NCBI RefSeq assembly: GCF_040024445.1 | Contig: NZ_CP157276.1 | Span: forward strand, 2,418,001 to 2,482,000 | Source: Prescottella soli | GTDB taxonomy: Bacteria > Actinomycetota > Actinomycetes > Mycobacteriales > Mycobacteriaceae | Length of the DNA stretch: 64,000 bases | Direction: 5' to 3' | Position numbers and translations under genes: made by a program | Shown: one piece after another, positions 43,194 through 52,024 of the stretch | Layout: every line of letters starts with the position of its first letter | How positions within the stretch are numbered: the stretch's first letter is position 1 | The notes under the pieces: model-generated | Seen by the model: the letters and a program-made list of their open reading frames with translations, nothing else | Told to the model about the DNA's origin: nothing | The model's database searches: none

Positions 43194-43228
43194 GTGTCAC
43201 AAACTGGCAACCTGGCACAGATTGGCAC
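43194..43228. promoter_or_regulatory. Candidate TetR operator, repeated TGGCA words
   Basis: GTGTCAC (43194-43200), TGGCA (43205-43209), TGGCACA (43213-43219) and TGGCAC (43223-43228) lie between the TetR and SDR genes at near-regular spacing of 8-10 nt. Confidence 0.45.
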
Positions 43229-43284
43229 CCAAGCGCCGAGGAGGCCGCTCACGCCCGGCCTTCCCCGAGACGAAAGGGCAGGAC

Positions 43285-44061
43285 ATGACCCGTACATTCC
43301 TCGTCACCGGCAGCGCCTCGGGAATCGGCGCCGCGACCGCCACGTACCTGCGCAACCAGGGCGTCCGCGTCGTCGGCGCCGATCTGCGCGACGCCGACAT
43401 CACCGCGGACCTCGCCACCGAGGCGGGCCGCACGGCGCTCGTCGACCAGGCCCGCGACCTCACCGACGGACGACTCGACGGCGTCGTCGCGTGCGCCGGT
43501 GTCGCCCTGTTCGATCCGCTGACGATCAAGGTCAACTACTTCGGCGCGGTCGCCACCCTCGAGGGTCTGCGTCCGCTCCTCGCGGCCGGGACCGATCCGC
43601 GGGCCGTGGTCATCTCGTCCGTCGCGTCACTGCACCCGTCCGATCCGGCGATCGTCGACGCCGCACTGGCCGGCGACGAGGCGGCCGCCGTGGACGCGGC
43701 GGCCGCGGCGGTGGCGCAGGGAGACGGCGCGCAGGTCTATGCCTCGTCGAAGGTCGCGATCGCGCGATGGGTTCGCCGCGCCGCGATCACGCCCGAGTGG
43801 GCCGGTGCCGGAATCCCGCTCAACGCCATCGCCCCCGGCACCATCGTCACGCCGATGATCCAGGCGATGCTGGACACCGACGCCGGACGTCAGGCCATCG
43901 ACGGCGCCGTCCCGATGCCGCTGCACGGCCACGCCCGCCCCGACCAGGTCGCCCCGCTACTGGCCTGGCTCACCTCGCCCGAGAACACACACGTCACCGG
44001 ACAGGTGGTGTTCGTCGACGGCGGCGCCGACGCCGTCCTGCGCGGCGACCGGACCTGGTAG
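43285..44061 (+). CDS. Short-chain dehydrogenase/reductase
   Basis: A 258-residue SDR: TGSASGIGAAT cofactor loop, GADLRD after strand 2 (NAD-type acid), VACAGVA, the serine in VISSVAS and YASSK as the YxxxK variant. An alanine-rich insert of about 25 residues lies between the catalytic serine and tyrosine, as in 3-alpha-hydroxysteroid dehydrogenase-like SDRs. It is divergent from the TetR gene. The substrate may be a steroid or related alcohol, by family resemblance only. Confidence 0.88.
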   Translation: MTRTFLVTGSASGIGAATATYLRNQGVRVVGADLRDADITADLATEAGRTALVDQARDLTDGRLDGVVACAGVALFDPLTIKVNYFGAVATLEGLRPLLAAGTDPRAVVISSVASLHPSDPAIVDAALAGDEAAAVDAAAAAVAQGDGAQVYASSKVAIARWVRRAAITPEWAGAGIPLNAIAPGTIVTPMIQAMLDTDAGRQAIDGAVPMPLHGHARPDQVAPLLAWLTSPENTHVTGQVVFVDGGADAVLRGDRTW

Positions 44062-44104
44062 CGCGGCGACACCGCACCGACCGGCCCGACGATCCGCGCC
44101 CGGG

Positions 44105-45034
44105 TTACACAGAGTCGGTGACGCAGCGAAAACCGATGTGGCTCATGCCGGTGTCGATCATCTGCGGCCTCCGCGCGGCCGGGCGGTAGCGGCGGCAGTA
44201 GCTGTCGGCACAGAGGAACGAGCCGCCCTTGATGACCTTGCGGGGCACCCGGAACTGCGGTTGCCGGGGGTCGAAGCTGTCCGCGATCCCCGGACCGCGC
44301 GGGTTCCGCGGTACGCAGCACGACGACTGCCCACCGCTGTGGCCTTCGGCGTACCAGTCGTCGGTCCATTCCCACACGTTGCCCGCCATGTCGTACAGGC
44401 CGTACGGGTTCGGCGGGTAGGACGCCACCGCAGCGGTGGTGCCGTATCCGCGGTCGGCGCGCCAGGGGAAGTCCCCGTGCCAGAAGTTCGCGAGTCGCTG
44501 ACCGGCCGATTCCGCACGGTCACCCCAGGTGAACTCGGCCTGGTCGAGGCCGCCTCGCGCCGCCGCTTCCCACTGCGCCTCGGTGGGCAGCGCCCGGCCG
44601 GCCCACACGGCGTACGCCTGGGCGTCCTCGTGCGCGACATGGACCACGGGATGGTCTTCGCGGCCGTCGAGCGTGGACGCGGGTCCGTCCGGACGCCGCC
44701 ACGACGCCCCGGGCGTCCACCGCCACCATTGGCTGAGATGTCGAAGATCCACCGGCCCACTGGTTCTGACGAACACCATCGATCCGGGAACGAGGTTCTC
44801 GGCGGGCGCCCCCGGATACTCCGCGGGATCGAGCGGGCGCTCGGCCACGGTCACGTATCCGGTGTCGGCGACGAAGCGCGCGTACTGCGCGTTGGTCACC
44901 TGTCGAGTCTCGATGGCGAACGCGTCGACCGCCACGCGGTGCGCCGGACCCTCCTCCGCGTAGTGACGGTCCGAGCCCATCGTGAAGGTCTGGGCGGGGA
45001 CCTGGCTGATCTCGGTGGCGACGACGGTGTCCAC
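44105..45034 (-). CDS. Formylglycine-generating enzyme
   Basis: Converts a cysteine in sulfatases to C-alpha-formylglycine using oxygen and copper. The 309-residue FGE-sulfatase domain spans the protein: FTMGSDRHYAEEGPAHRV at the start, TEAQWEAAARGG and GNVWEWTDDWY in the middle, and the active-site pair in GGSFLCADSYCRRYRP near the end. Start GTG 45034 with GGAAGGGG. It is last in an operon with a HAD phosphatase and a sulfatase, its likely client. Confidence 0.95.
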   Translation of the reverse strand: MDTVVATEISQVPAQTFTMGSDRHYAEEGPAHRVAVDAFAIETRQVTNAQYARFVADTGYVTVAERPLDPAEYPGAPAENLVPGSMVFVRTSGPVDLRHLSQWWRWTPGASWRRPDGPASTLDGREDHPVVHVAHEDAQAYAVWAGRALPTEAQWEAAARGGLDQAEFTWGDRAESAGQRLANFWHGDFPWRADRGYGTTAAVASYPPNPYGLYDMAGNVWEWTDDWYAEGHSGGQSSCCVPRNPRGPGIADSFDPRQPQFRVPRKVIKGGSFLCADSYCRRYRPAARRPQMIDTGMSHIGFRCVTDSV

Positions 45035-45049
45035 AGGACCCCTTCCTAC

Positions 45050-45991
45050 TCAGGCGGTGTCGGGACCGAACACCTCGTGCCAGTCATTCTTCATGCTCAC
45101 CACCGTCCAGTCGTTGCGACGCGCGTGATCGAGCGCGTCCTCCGCCCCGGCGACGTAGTCGAACTCCCGGTCGCCGTCGTCGTGGTGGATCAACAACCGC
45201 AGTGCCGGCGCGCCGGCCAGTTCGGAGAACGCGAGCATCGGAAGGTCGCCGTTGGAGTTGCCGACCGACAGGATCGGGCGCCGACCGATCCGGCTCCAGA
45301 TCCGCACCGGCTTCTCCGGGCCGTCGTCGAAGAAGTCCATCGCGGCCTTGTAGAGCAGGTCGGTCGTGCCCTCACCCTCCCGGTAGGAGAGACCGAGGGC
45401 GCTGCCGATGATGCGTTCCGGCGGCACCCCGTACAGTTCCCCGGCGATCGGGCGCATGAAGTCCCGATCGCCGCCCGAGGCGATGTAGGTGGTGAACCCG
45501 TTCGCCTCCAGATAGCGCAGCAACTCGACCATCGGCGTGTACCCGCAGCCCCGGTACGGTCGGGCCAGTGTCGGATGATCCGCAGCGCCGAAGAAGCCGG
45601 TCACACGGGCGTCGTACTCCTCGACGGTCACCTCGCCGAAGGCCCGAGTGATCGCCCCCATCAACAGCTTCAGATCCCCGTCGTCGCCGTGATAGTGCTT
45701 CACCATGGCGGCGCCGAGCCAGTGCGTGTCGTTCTCGTACGCCGCCTTCCACGGCTGCTGCGACCTCAGCGACGGATCGCGCCTCGCCATGTCGCCCAGC
45801 CGTCGGATCGTGAAATCCAGCTGGATGGGCATCGGCTGCTCGCACCACAGCGTGCCGTCGTTGTCGAACACCGCGACTCGCGCCGCGGGTTCGACGTAGT
45901 CGGGTCCACCCTCCCCGGTCACTCTGTCGACGAAATCGACTATGGCGGATCTGGTTTCCCCGTCCACCCACGACTCCAGTGTGTCGGACAC
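45050..45991 (-). CDS. HAD-superfamily phosphatase-like protein
   Basis: A 313-residue HAD-fold hydrolase. Motif I is VFDNDGTLWCEQP, motif II lies in TYIASGGDRDF and motif IV in SVGNSNGDLPML. The large cap inserts after motif I place it nearer to phosphoserine-phosphatase-like HADs. It is between the sulfatase (5 nt) and FGE (15 nt) genes, so it probably removes a phosphate in the same pathway. GTG 45991 start. Confidence 0.88.
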   Translation of the reverse strand: MSDTLESWVDGETRSAIVDFVDRVTGEGGPDYVEPAARVAVFDNDGTLWCEQPMPIQLDFTIRRLGDMARRDPSLRSQQPWKAAYENDTHWLGAAMVKHYHGDDGDLKLLMGAITRAFGEVTVEEYDARVTGFFGAADHPTLARPYRGCGYTPMVELLRYLEANGFTTYIASGGDRDFMRPIAGELYGVPPERIIGSALGLSYREGEGTTDLLYKAAMDFFDDGPEKPVRIWSRIGRRPILSVGNSNGDLPMLAFSELAGAPALRLLIHHDDGDREFDYVAGAEDALDHARRNDWTVVSMKNDWHEVFGPDTA

Positions 45992-45996
45992 GGCGA

Positions 45997-47538
45997 TCAG
46001 TCCCGAGCGAGGAAGGCGTGCAGCTTCTTCACTGCATGGTCGATCGTGAAGGTGGCCGGCTCCTGCCGCGGCGGGAACTCCTTGAACGTGTCGAGGAAGG
46101 CGGTACCGATCGCCGTGCCGTAGAAGACGATGTAGTCGTGGTCGAGGAACCAGTCCCAGTACGTGTTCGACGTCGAATCGGCCCGCTCGTACGGGTCGGT
46201 GCGAAGGTTGAACAGCTTCGGGACCCGCAGTTCCGTGAACGGCTCCGCCCAGATCCCCAGCGTGCCCGTCGCCCGCTGCTCCATGAAGACGATCTTCCAG
46301 TTCTCGAACCGCACGCCCAGCACATCGCAGTCGTCGGAGAAATAGACCATGCCGCGGCGCGGACTCCTGTCCACCTCCCCGGTGAGGTACGGCAGCAGGT
46401 TGTAGCCGTCGATGTGGACCTTGAACGTCTTGTCCCCGACGGCATGTCCTTGCTTCAGCTTGTCGACGACGTCCGTGTCACCGGCCGCCGCGAGGAACGT
46501 GGGCAGCCAGTCGTGATGTTGGACGATGTCGTTGGAGATTGCCCCCGCGGGGATCCTGCCGGGCCACCGGATCACCTGCGGAACCCGGAATGCGCCTTCC
46601 CAGTTGGTGTCCTTCTCACTGCGGAAGGGTGTGGTCGCGCCGTCCGGCCACGTGTTGGCGTGCGGGCCGTTGTCGGTGCTGTAGATGACGATCGTGTCCT
46701 CGGCGAGGCCCAGTTCGTCGAGGACGTCGAGGACCTGGCCGACGTTCTTGTCGTGGTCGATCATCGTGTCGTGGTACGGCGACTGCCAGATGCCCGACTG
46801 CCCCAGGCTTTCCGGCTTGGTGTGCGTGCGCAGGTGCATGTGGGTGAAATTCACCCACATGAAGAACGGTGTGTCCGCTGCGTGCTGGCGGCGGACGAAG
46901 TCGACAGCCGCATCGGCGATCTCGTCGTCGATGGTCTCCATCCGCTTCTTGGTCAGCGGACCGGTGTCCTCGATCTTCTGCCGTCCCACGCGGCCGAACT
47001 TCGGGTCCTCGGTGGGATCGTCCTCTTCGGTGGCCCAGGAGCGAATGACCCCGCGGGGCCTCTGGAGGTTGTACAGGCGGGGGTACAGCTTCGCGTCGGG
47101 ATAGTCCGGGAGTTCCGGCTCTTCCTCGGCGTTGAGGTGGTAGAGGTTGCCGAAGAACTCGTCGAACCCGTGCACGGTCGGCAGGTACTTGTTCAGGTCA
47201 CCGAGATGGTTCTTGCCGAACTGTCCGGTCGCGTACCCGAGCGGCTTGATCAGCTCCGCGATGGTCGGGTCCTCCGCGGACAGGCCGATGTCGGCACCGG
47301 GCATCCCGACCTTGCTCATCCCCGTCCGGTACACGCTCTGACCCGTGATGAACGACGCGCGGCCCGCGGTGCAGCTCTGTTCCCCGTAGGAGTCGGTGAA
47401 CTTCATGCCCTCGTCGGCGAGGCGGTCGATGTTCGGCGTCCGGTATCCCATGATCCCGTCGCTGTAGCAGCTGAGGTTGGTGATCCCGATGTCGTCTCCC
47501 CAGATCACCACGATGTTCGGCTTCGAATCCGGCATCAC
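45997..47538 (-). CDS. Formylglycine-dependent sulfatase
   Basis: A 513-residue type I sulfatase. Metal-binding aspartates lie in VIWGDDIGITNLS, the modified cysteine in SCTAGRASFITG (form C-x-A-x-R rather than C-x-P-x-R), and further ligands in YSTDNGPHANTWP. No signal peptide is present, so it is cytoplasmic. It is the first gene of an operon with HAD and FGE. The substrate, an aryl or alkyl sulfate ester, is not shown; phosphonate ester hydrolases share the fold. Confidence 0.92.
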   Translation of the reverse strand: MMPDSKPNIVVIWGDDIGITNLSCYSDGIMGYRTPNIDRLADEGMKFTDSYGEQSCTAGRASFITGQSVYRTGMSKVGMPGADIGLSAEDPTIAELIKPLGYATGQFGKNHLGDLNKYLPTVHGFDEFFGNLYHLNAEEEPELPDYPDAKLYPRLYNLQRPRGVIRSWATEEDDPTEDPKFGRVGRQKIEDTGPLTKKRMETIDDEIADAAVDFVRRQHAADTPFFMWVNFTHMHLRTHTKPESLGQSGIWQSPYHDTMIDHDKNVGQVLDVLDELGLAEDTIVIYSTDNGPHANTWPDGATTPFRSEKDTNWEGAFRVPQVIRWPGRIPAGAISNDIVQHHDWLPTFLAAAGDTDVVDKLKQGHAVGDKTFKVHIDGYNLLPYLTGEVDRSPRRGMVYFSDDCDVLGVRFENWKIVFMEQRATGTLGIWAEPFTELRVPKLFNLRTDPYERADSTSNTYWDWFLDHDYIVFYGTAIGTAFLDTFKEFPPRQEPATFTIDHAVKKLHAFLARD

Positions 47539-47804
47539 CAGTCTCCTCGTCCGTTCGGCACTGCGTGACCGTTCCCGAGGCCCGCATGTGGCGTGAAAAT
47601 CGTCCTCGGGTCAGGATTCCCGGCAATACCCGGCGTCACATCACCCGTATCGGATGAACGGCGCAGCTGTGCGCTCTGACTCTTTCTCGCATCCAGGGAT
47701 TCGGAATGATCCGCCGCGCTGGTAGTGTCCGGCGACGTTGGGGGGCGCTGGATGATCGTTACACAGCTCGTCGGCGGCCGAGTGTCGAAGTGAGGATGAA
47801 GTCC

Positions 47805-48218
47805 GTGAGTGATACCCGGACAGAGGTTCCGAGGCGCGCCTTCCTGATCACCGCTTGCGCGGCCTGCGGCCTCGCCGCTACTGCCTGCAGTTCAGGAACG
47901 AGTGGGGGCGACGCGAGCACGACCATCAGTGATCCGATCGAGGTACCCGCCTCCGACGTCCCCCTCGGGGGCGGGATTGTCCTGACTGCGAGCAAAGTCG
48001 TCGTCACGCAACCCGAGAGCGGCGTTTTCAAGGCCTTCTCCGCGGTCTGCACGCACCAGGGTTGCCTGGTGGTGGGAGTTCGGAACGGTGCTGTCGAGTG
48101 CCCGTGCCACAACAGCCGTTTCTCCGCAGCGGACGGCTCCGTCGTCCGAGGTCCGGCGCGGCAGCCACTTCAGCCTCGAACGGTCACAGCATCCGCCGAC
48201 ACTCTGACCATCACGTGA
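47805..48218 (+). CDS. Rieske [2Fe-2S] lipoprotein
   Basis: A 137-residue electron-transfer protein. A twin-arginine motif and hydrophobic region with a lipobox cysteine (LAATAC) show export and lipid anchoring. Cluster motifs are CTHQGC and CPCHNSRF with the usual spacing. GTG 47805 is chosen for its GAGG at 9 nt; ATG 47796 is possible. A TAGTGT -10-like hexamer at 47722-47727 suggests a transcript with a leader. No redox partner is adjacent. The 266 nt upstream hold the divergent sulfatase promoter. Confidence 0.88.
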   Translation: MSDTRTEVPRRAFLITACAACGLAATACSSGTSGGDASTTISDPIEVPASDVPLGGGIVLTASKVVVTQPESGVFKAFSAVCTHQGCLVVGVRNGAVECPCHNSRFSAADGSVVRGPARQPLQPRTVTASADTLTIT

Positions 48219-48277
48219 TCGGCCGGCGCACCTCCCGGTGCGGCGCGACCATCATCGGTCCCGGACGGTATCGACGC

Positions 48278-48901
48278 TCAACCAGCAATGGGCTCTGCGA
48301 CCCCGAGTGAGAGGGCGCCCATGATCTTCGGCGCACCCTTCTCGTAGAACGTGTCCAGGTCACGGATCTCGAAGCCTGCGGCTCGGATGAGGTCGGGAAT
48401 CTCGCGCGTGATGTGGCAACCGCCGGCGACGACTTTCTGGATCGGCTCGAACCGGCGCTGCCAGCGCTGAACCTTCTCGTGTGGCGCGAGTCCGTGCTCG
48501 ACGAAGTGGAGGGTTCCGCCGGGTTTCAGGACTCGCCGCACCTCGTTCAACGCGGCATGGACGTCGGGGATGGTGCACATCGTCCACGTGGACAGGGCGG
48601 TGTCGAAGATGTTGTCGGAGAACGGAAGTGACTGACCGTCGAGCCCCGATCGCTCGACGGGGACTCCGGCGTGAGCGAGACGTTCACGCGCCAACTTCCA
48701 CGCTTCGTCGGCCGGTTCGACGGCGCTGACGGAATCGACGGCCTCCGGGTAGAAGGGGACGTTGAGGCCCGAACCGAACCCGATCTCGATCACGCGACCG
48801 TGAAGGCCCGCGCATACCCGCTTCCTCGACGCTTCGGTCAGCGAGTTCCCACACGAGACGTCCACCAGGTGCGGAACGATCCGATCCGTGTAGAACCCCA
48901 A
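48278..48901 (-). CDS. SAM-dependent methyltransferase
   Basis: A 207-residue class I methyltransferase, UbiE/phosphatidylethanolamine-methyltransferase-like. Motif I is VIEIGFGSGLNVPFYP, post-I acid VSAVEPADE, and the later RVLKPGGTLHFVEHG matches the group. The start is a TTG at 48901 with GGGGGT ahead, giving the conserved GFYTDRIVPHLVD beginning; in-frame sequence further upstream looks non-coding. It lies 97 nt downstream of the M20 gene on the same strand. Substrate unknown. Confidence 0.85.
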   Translation of the reverse strand: MGFYTDRIVPHLVDVSCGNSLTEASRKRVCAGLHGRVIEIGFGSGLNVPFYPEAVDSVSAVEPADEAWKLARERLAHAGVPVERSGLDGQSLPFSDNIFDTALSTWTMCTIPDVHAALNEVRRVLKPGGTLHFVEHGLAPHEKVQRWQRRFEPIQKVVAGGCHITREIPDLIRAAGFEIRDLDTFYEKGAPKIMGALSLGVAEPIAG

Positions 48902-48998
48902 AGTCGACCCCCTGCTCGCGCTGCGTTGACGCGACCCAGCATGGCATGCCGAATCGCTGGAATCGGTGGTTTCCGGACCGAACGGATCAAGTGTCGGA

Positions 48999-50129
48999 CT
49001 ACCCACCGTAGGCGAGGGCGAGCAGGGTGCGCACCCCGTGGACGAGGGCTCGCTCGTCCAGGTTGAAGTCCGGGGTGTGCAGGTCGTGTCGCGGACTGCG
49101 CCCGTCCCAGACTCCCAGGCGCGCCATGGCACCCGGGACGTGCTCGAGGTACCAGGCGAAGTCCTCACCGCCGCTCGACTGTCCCGCCTCGGCCAGGTTC
49201 TCGAGACCCACCACGGACTGGATCGCGGAGATCATCTCGCCGGTTGCCTCGGGGTCGTTGACCACCGGCGGCACGCCCTGCACATAGTCCAGTTGGTGTT
49301 CGACGCCGTAGGGCGCGAGCAGGTCTGCGACGGCGCGCCGCACCAGCGGCTCCACCGTGGCCCATGTCCGGTGCGACGCGCTGCGCAGGGTGCCCACCAG
49401 TTCCCCCGATTCCGGTATGGCGTTGCCGACCCGGCCGGCCTGGATCCGGCCCCAGGTCAGCACGGTGGCGGTGCGTGCATCGAGCCGGCGATCGAGCACC
49501 GACGCCAGCCCGGTGATCAGCACGGCCGCGGCGTGGATCAGATCGCCCGTCAGGTGCGGACGCGCCGAATGGCCGCCCGGGGACGACAGCCGCACCGTGA
49601 GCATGGCACCGGACGAGGTGATCGGGCCGGCCCGCGTGGCAAGTTTGCCGACCTCGAGTTGCGGCGCGCAGTGCAGGGCGAAGATCCGCGAGACGCCCTC
49701 GAGCGCGCCGGCGGCGACGACCCCGAGGGAGCCTCCCGGGGTGGTCTCCTCACCCGGCTGGAAGATCAACCGCACCCGCCGTGCGGGCGGATCGGCCGCG
49801 AGCACGGTCGCGGCCTCGAGAAGCATCGCGGTGTGCGCGTCGTGTCCGCACGCATGGCACACCCCCTCGACCCGCGAGGCGTACGGCAGCCCGGTGGTCT
49901 CCGTCAGCGGGAGCGCGTCGAGGTCGGCCCGCAACGCGACGCACGCCGGGGTGTCCGGGCCGACGTCGCACCACAGTCCGGTCCCCTCGGGCAGGACCAC
50001 CGGGTCGAGTCCCAGCGCGTGCAGGTGATCGCGCACGAGCGCGGTCGTCCGGAACTCCGCGAAGGACAGTTCGGGGTGGGCGTGCAGATCCCGTCGCCAA
50101 GCGACGAGCCTGTCGTGGTCGACAATCAT
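48999..50129 (-). CDS. M20 amidohydrolase (hippurate hydrolase-like)
   Basis: A 376-residue zinc amidohydrolase. Metal motifs are ALRADLDALP, VCHACGHDAHTAML, FQPGEETTPGG and SGGEDFAWYL; the lid domain carries SSPGGHSARPH. Such enzymes remove N-acyl groups or aminoacylate amides. It follows the S9 peptidase by 17 nt in an apparent operon with an amidotransferase and a ligase, suggesting turnover of a small peptide or N-acyl amino acid. Confidence 0.92.
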   Translation of the reverse strand: MIVDHDRLVAWRRDLHAHPELSFAEFRTTALVRDHLHALGLDPVVLPEGTGLWCDVGPDTPACVALRADLDALPLTETTGLPYASRVEGVCHACGHDAHTAMLLEAATVLAADPPARRVRLIFQPGEETTPGGSLGVVAAGALEGVSRIFALHCAPQLEVGKLATRAGPITSSGAMLTVRLSSPGGHSARPHLTGDLIHAAAVLITGLASVLDRRLDARTATVLTWGRIQAGRVGNAIPESGELVGTLRSASHRTWATVEPLVRRAVADLLAPYGVEHQLDYVQGVPPVVNDPEATGEMISAIQSVVGLENLAEAGQSSGGEDFAWYLEHVPGAMARLGVWDGRSPRHDLHTPDFNLDERALVHGVRTLLALAYGG

Positions 50130-50146
50130 CCTTCCGGACACCCCCG

Positions 50147-52024
50147 TCAGATCGCCGACACCGGGGCCGGGGCCAGCCGGCTGGTCAGCCAGTTCACCAT
50201 GGTCTTCGCGAGGGTGTGCCGGTTCTCCCGCTTGACGATGTCGTGACCCTCGTCGTCGAACAACAGGAGTTCGGCGACGCCGCCTCGGGCCTGTACGGAC
50301 GCCACCACCTGTTCGGACTCGCTGACCGGCACGTTGGTGTCGTTGGCGCCGTGCACCACGAGGACGGATGCTTCGAGGGCGTCGACGCGATGGATCGGAG
50401 ACAGTTCGGACAGCAGTTCCCGGTCGTGCTCCGGATGCCCGTACTTGGGATAGGCGGCGGCCGCGATCCACGGCTCGGTGTTGGCGTAGAAGGTCTCGAG
50501 GTTGCTCATACCGCAGATGGCGATGCCGGTGGCGAACAGGTCGGGATGGAACGTGAGTGCAGCCAACGTGAGGTACCCGCCGTACGAGTGCCCGGCGCAC
50601 GCGATCCGTCCGGAGTCGGCGAGTCCGTTGTCGACGACGTAGCGCACGCAGTCCGCCACGTCGTCGATGCCGGCGAATCGGCCGTACCGCTCGTCGGCGT
50701 GCAGAAAGGTGCGGCCGAATCCGCCCGAGCCGCGCACATTCGGCGCGAAGACCGTGATGCCGGCCTCGACGAGGGCGGGAAAGTAGTCGCTGTACCCCGG
50801 GCGTTCCTGAAGCTCCGGTCCGCCGTGGAACCAGAGCATCACCGGACCGGGACCGTCCCCGGCCGCACGGTACAGCCACCCGGTCAGAGGTAACCCGTCG
50901 CGCGCGGTGAGCTCGGCGAGCATCGGGGCGTCGGCGCGGGCGATCCGGGTCCGCGCCGGTTCCACCGGACCCCACTCCCCCGTCCGCGGGTCGACGATCT
51001 CCACCGACGGCGGCATCCCGGGGCCCTGCACGGTGACCGCCAGCAACGAACCGTCGGCACTGATACTCAGCTCCGACGCGACCAGTCCCGGCAGCCGGAT
51101 CGGCGAATCGAGCGTGCCGTCTGCGAGATGCAGGATCTGCAATTCGCTGAGCCCCTTGTAATTCCACAGCAGGGCAACGGTGCTGTGATCGTCGCTGACG
51201 ATGAACTCGTCGAGTCCGCAGTTGTCCCGCTCGGCCAGAACCCGGTAGGAGACGCCTCGCTCGGAGGCGGCAACTCCCAGCAGCCGCGGGAACTCCGCAC
51301 CGTTGTCGCTACGCACGAGCGCGCGGACGTACTTGTCCGGCTCGCCCTCGCTCGACGCCCACGGCGACCGGTGCTGGCCGAGCACGCCGAGGATGCGATG
51401 GTCGTCGAGGATGACTCCCGCGTCGGTGGTCGACCCGAAGTCGGACGGCAGCAGCGGAATCCGGCTGCCGTCGTCGCGGTGCAGCAGCAGTTCGCGGTGC
51501 CCGCGGGGGCCCACCCGCAGCAGCGCCGATCCGGCCCACGCGTCGACGAGGAAGCTGCCGACACGACGGTCCAGCACGACGGTGTCCTGCGTGCGTGGAT
51601 CGACCAACCGCGCCTCCGCCACTCCGTCCTCGTCGGTTGCGGTGAGCGCCACCCGGTTCCCGTCCCATCCGATCAGCTCGGTCGAGACCGCGTGCCGCGA
51701 CCCGACGAGGCGGGCCGAACGGTCCAGTGGGTCGGTTCGCACGACCCACACCTGGGTGCGGTTACCGCCGTGGGGAGCGACCTGGCACGCGAGCCACCGA
51801 CTGTCCGCCGAATGCACGATCCGCGTGACCGGACCGGGCACGGGTAGCTCCACACGACGGTCCGTGCTGCCGTGCCGGCCCGACAGGAACCGCTGTACCG
51901 CCCAGGGGTAACCCCCGTCGTCTACGATGTGCGCGAATCCGGTCGCGTCCGGCGACACCGACGCACCGGATGTGAAGCGGATGTGTTGTCGGCCTTCCTG
52001 TTCCATCGGCCCCTCGGCAGTCAC
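50147..52024 (-). CDS. S9 prolyl-oligopeptidase-type peptidase
   Basis: A 625-residue serine peptidase with an N-terminal beta-propeller (about 1-370) and a C-terminal alpha/beta-hydrolase domain. The nucleophile is in AGHSYGGYL, the aspartate in VHGANDTNVPV and the histidine in FDDEGHDIVK. The oxyanion region LWFHGGPE fits acylaminoacyl peptidases. The start GTG overlaps the amidotransferase stop by GTGA. It may cleave or cyclise a small peptide made by the neighbours. Confidence 0.9.
   Translation of the reverse strand: MTAEGPMEQEGRQHIRFTSGASVSPDATGFAHIVDDGGYPWAVQRFLSGRHGSTDRRVELPVPGPVTRIVHSADSRWLACQVAPHGGNRTQVWVVRTDPLDRSARLVGSRHAVSTELIGWDGNRVALTATDEDGVAEARLVDPRTQDTVVLDRRVGSFLVDAWAGSALLRVGPRGHRELLLHRDDGSRIPLLPSDFGSTTDAGVILDDHRILGVLGQHRSPWASSEGEPDKYVRALVRSDNGAEFPRLLGVAASERGVSYRVLAERDNCGLDEFIVSDDHSTVALLWNYKGLSELQILHLADGTLDSPIRLPGLVASELSISADGSLLAVTVQGPGMPPSVEIVDPRTGEWGPVEPARTRIARADAPMLAELTARDGLPLTGWLYRAAGDGPGPVMLWFHGGPELQERPGYSDYFPALVEAGITVFAPNVRGSGGFGRTFLHADERYGRFAGIDDVADCVRYVVDNGLADSGRIACAGHSYGGYLTLAALTFHPDLFATGIAICGMSNLETFYANTEPWIAAAAYPKYGHPEHDRELLSELSPIHRVDALEASVLVVHGANDTNVPVSESEQVVASVQARGGVAELLLFDDEGHDIVKRENRHTLAKTMVNWLTSRLAPAPVSAI

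Noticed and set aside
45050-45991. HAD protein as a haloacid dehalogenase acting on halogenated substrates
   Set aside because: The cap and motif IV fit phosphatases better, and the operon context is sulfatase-related.
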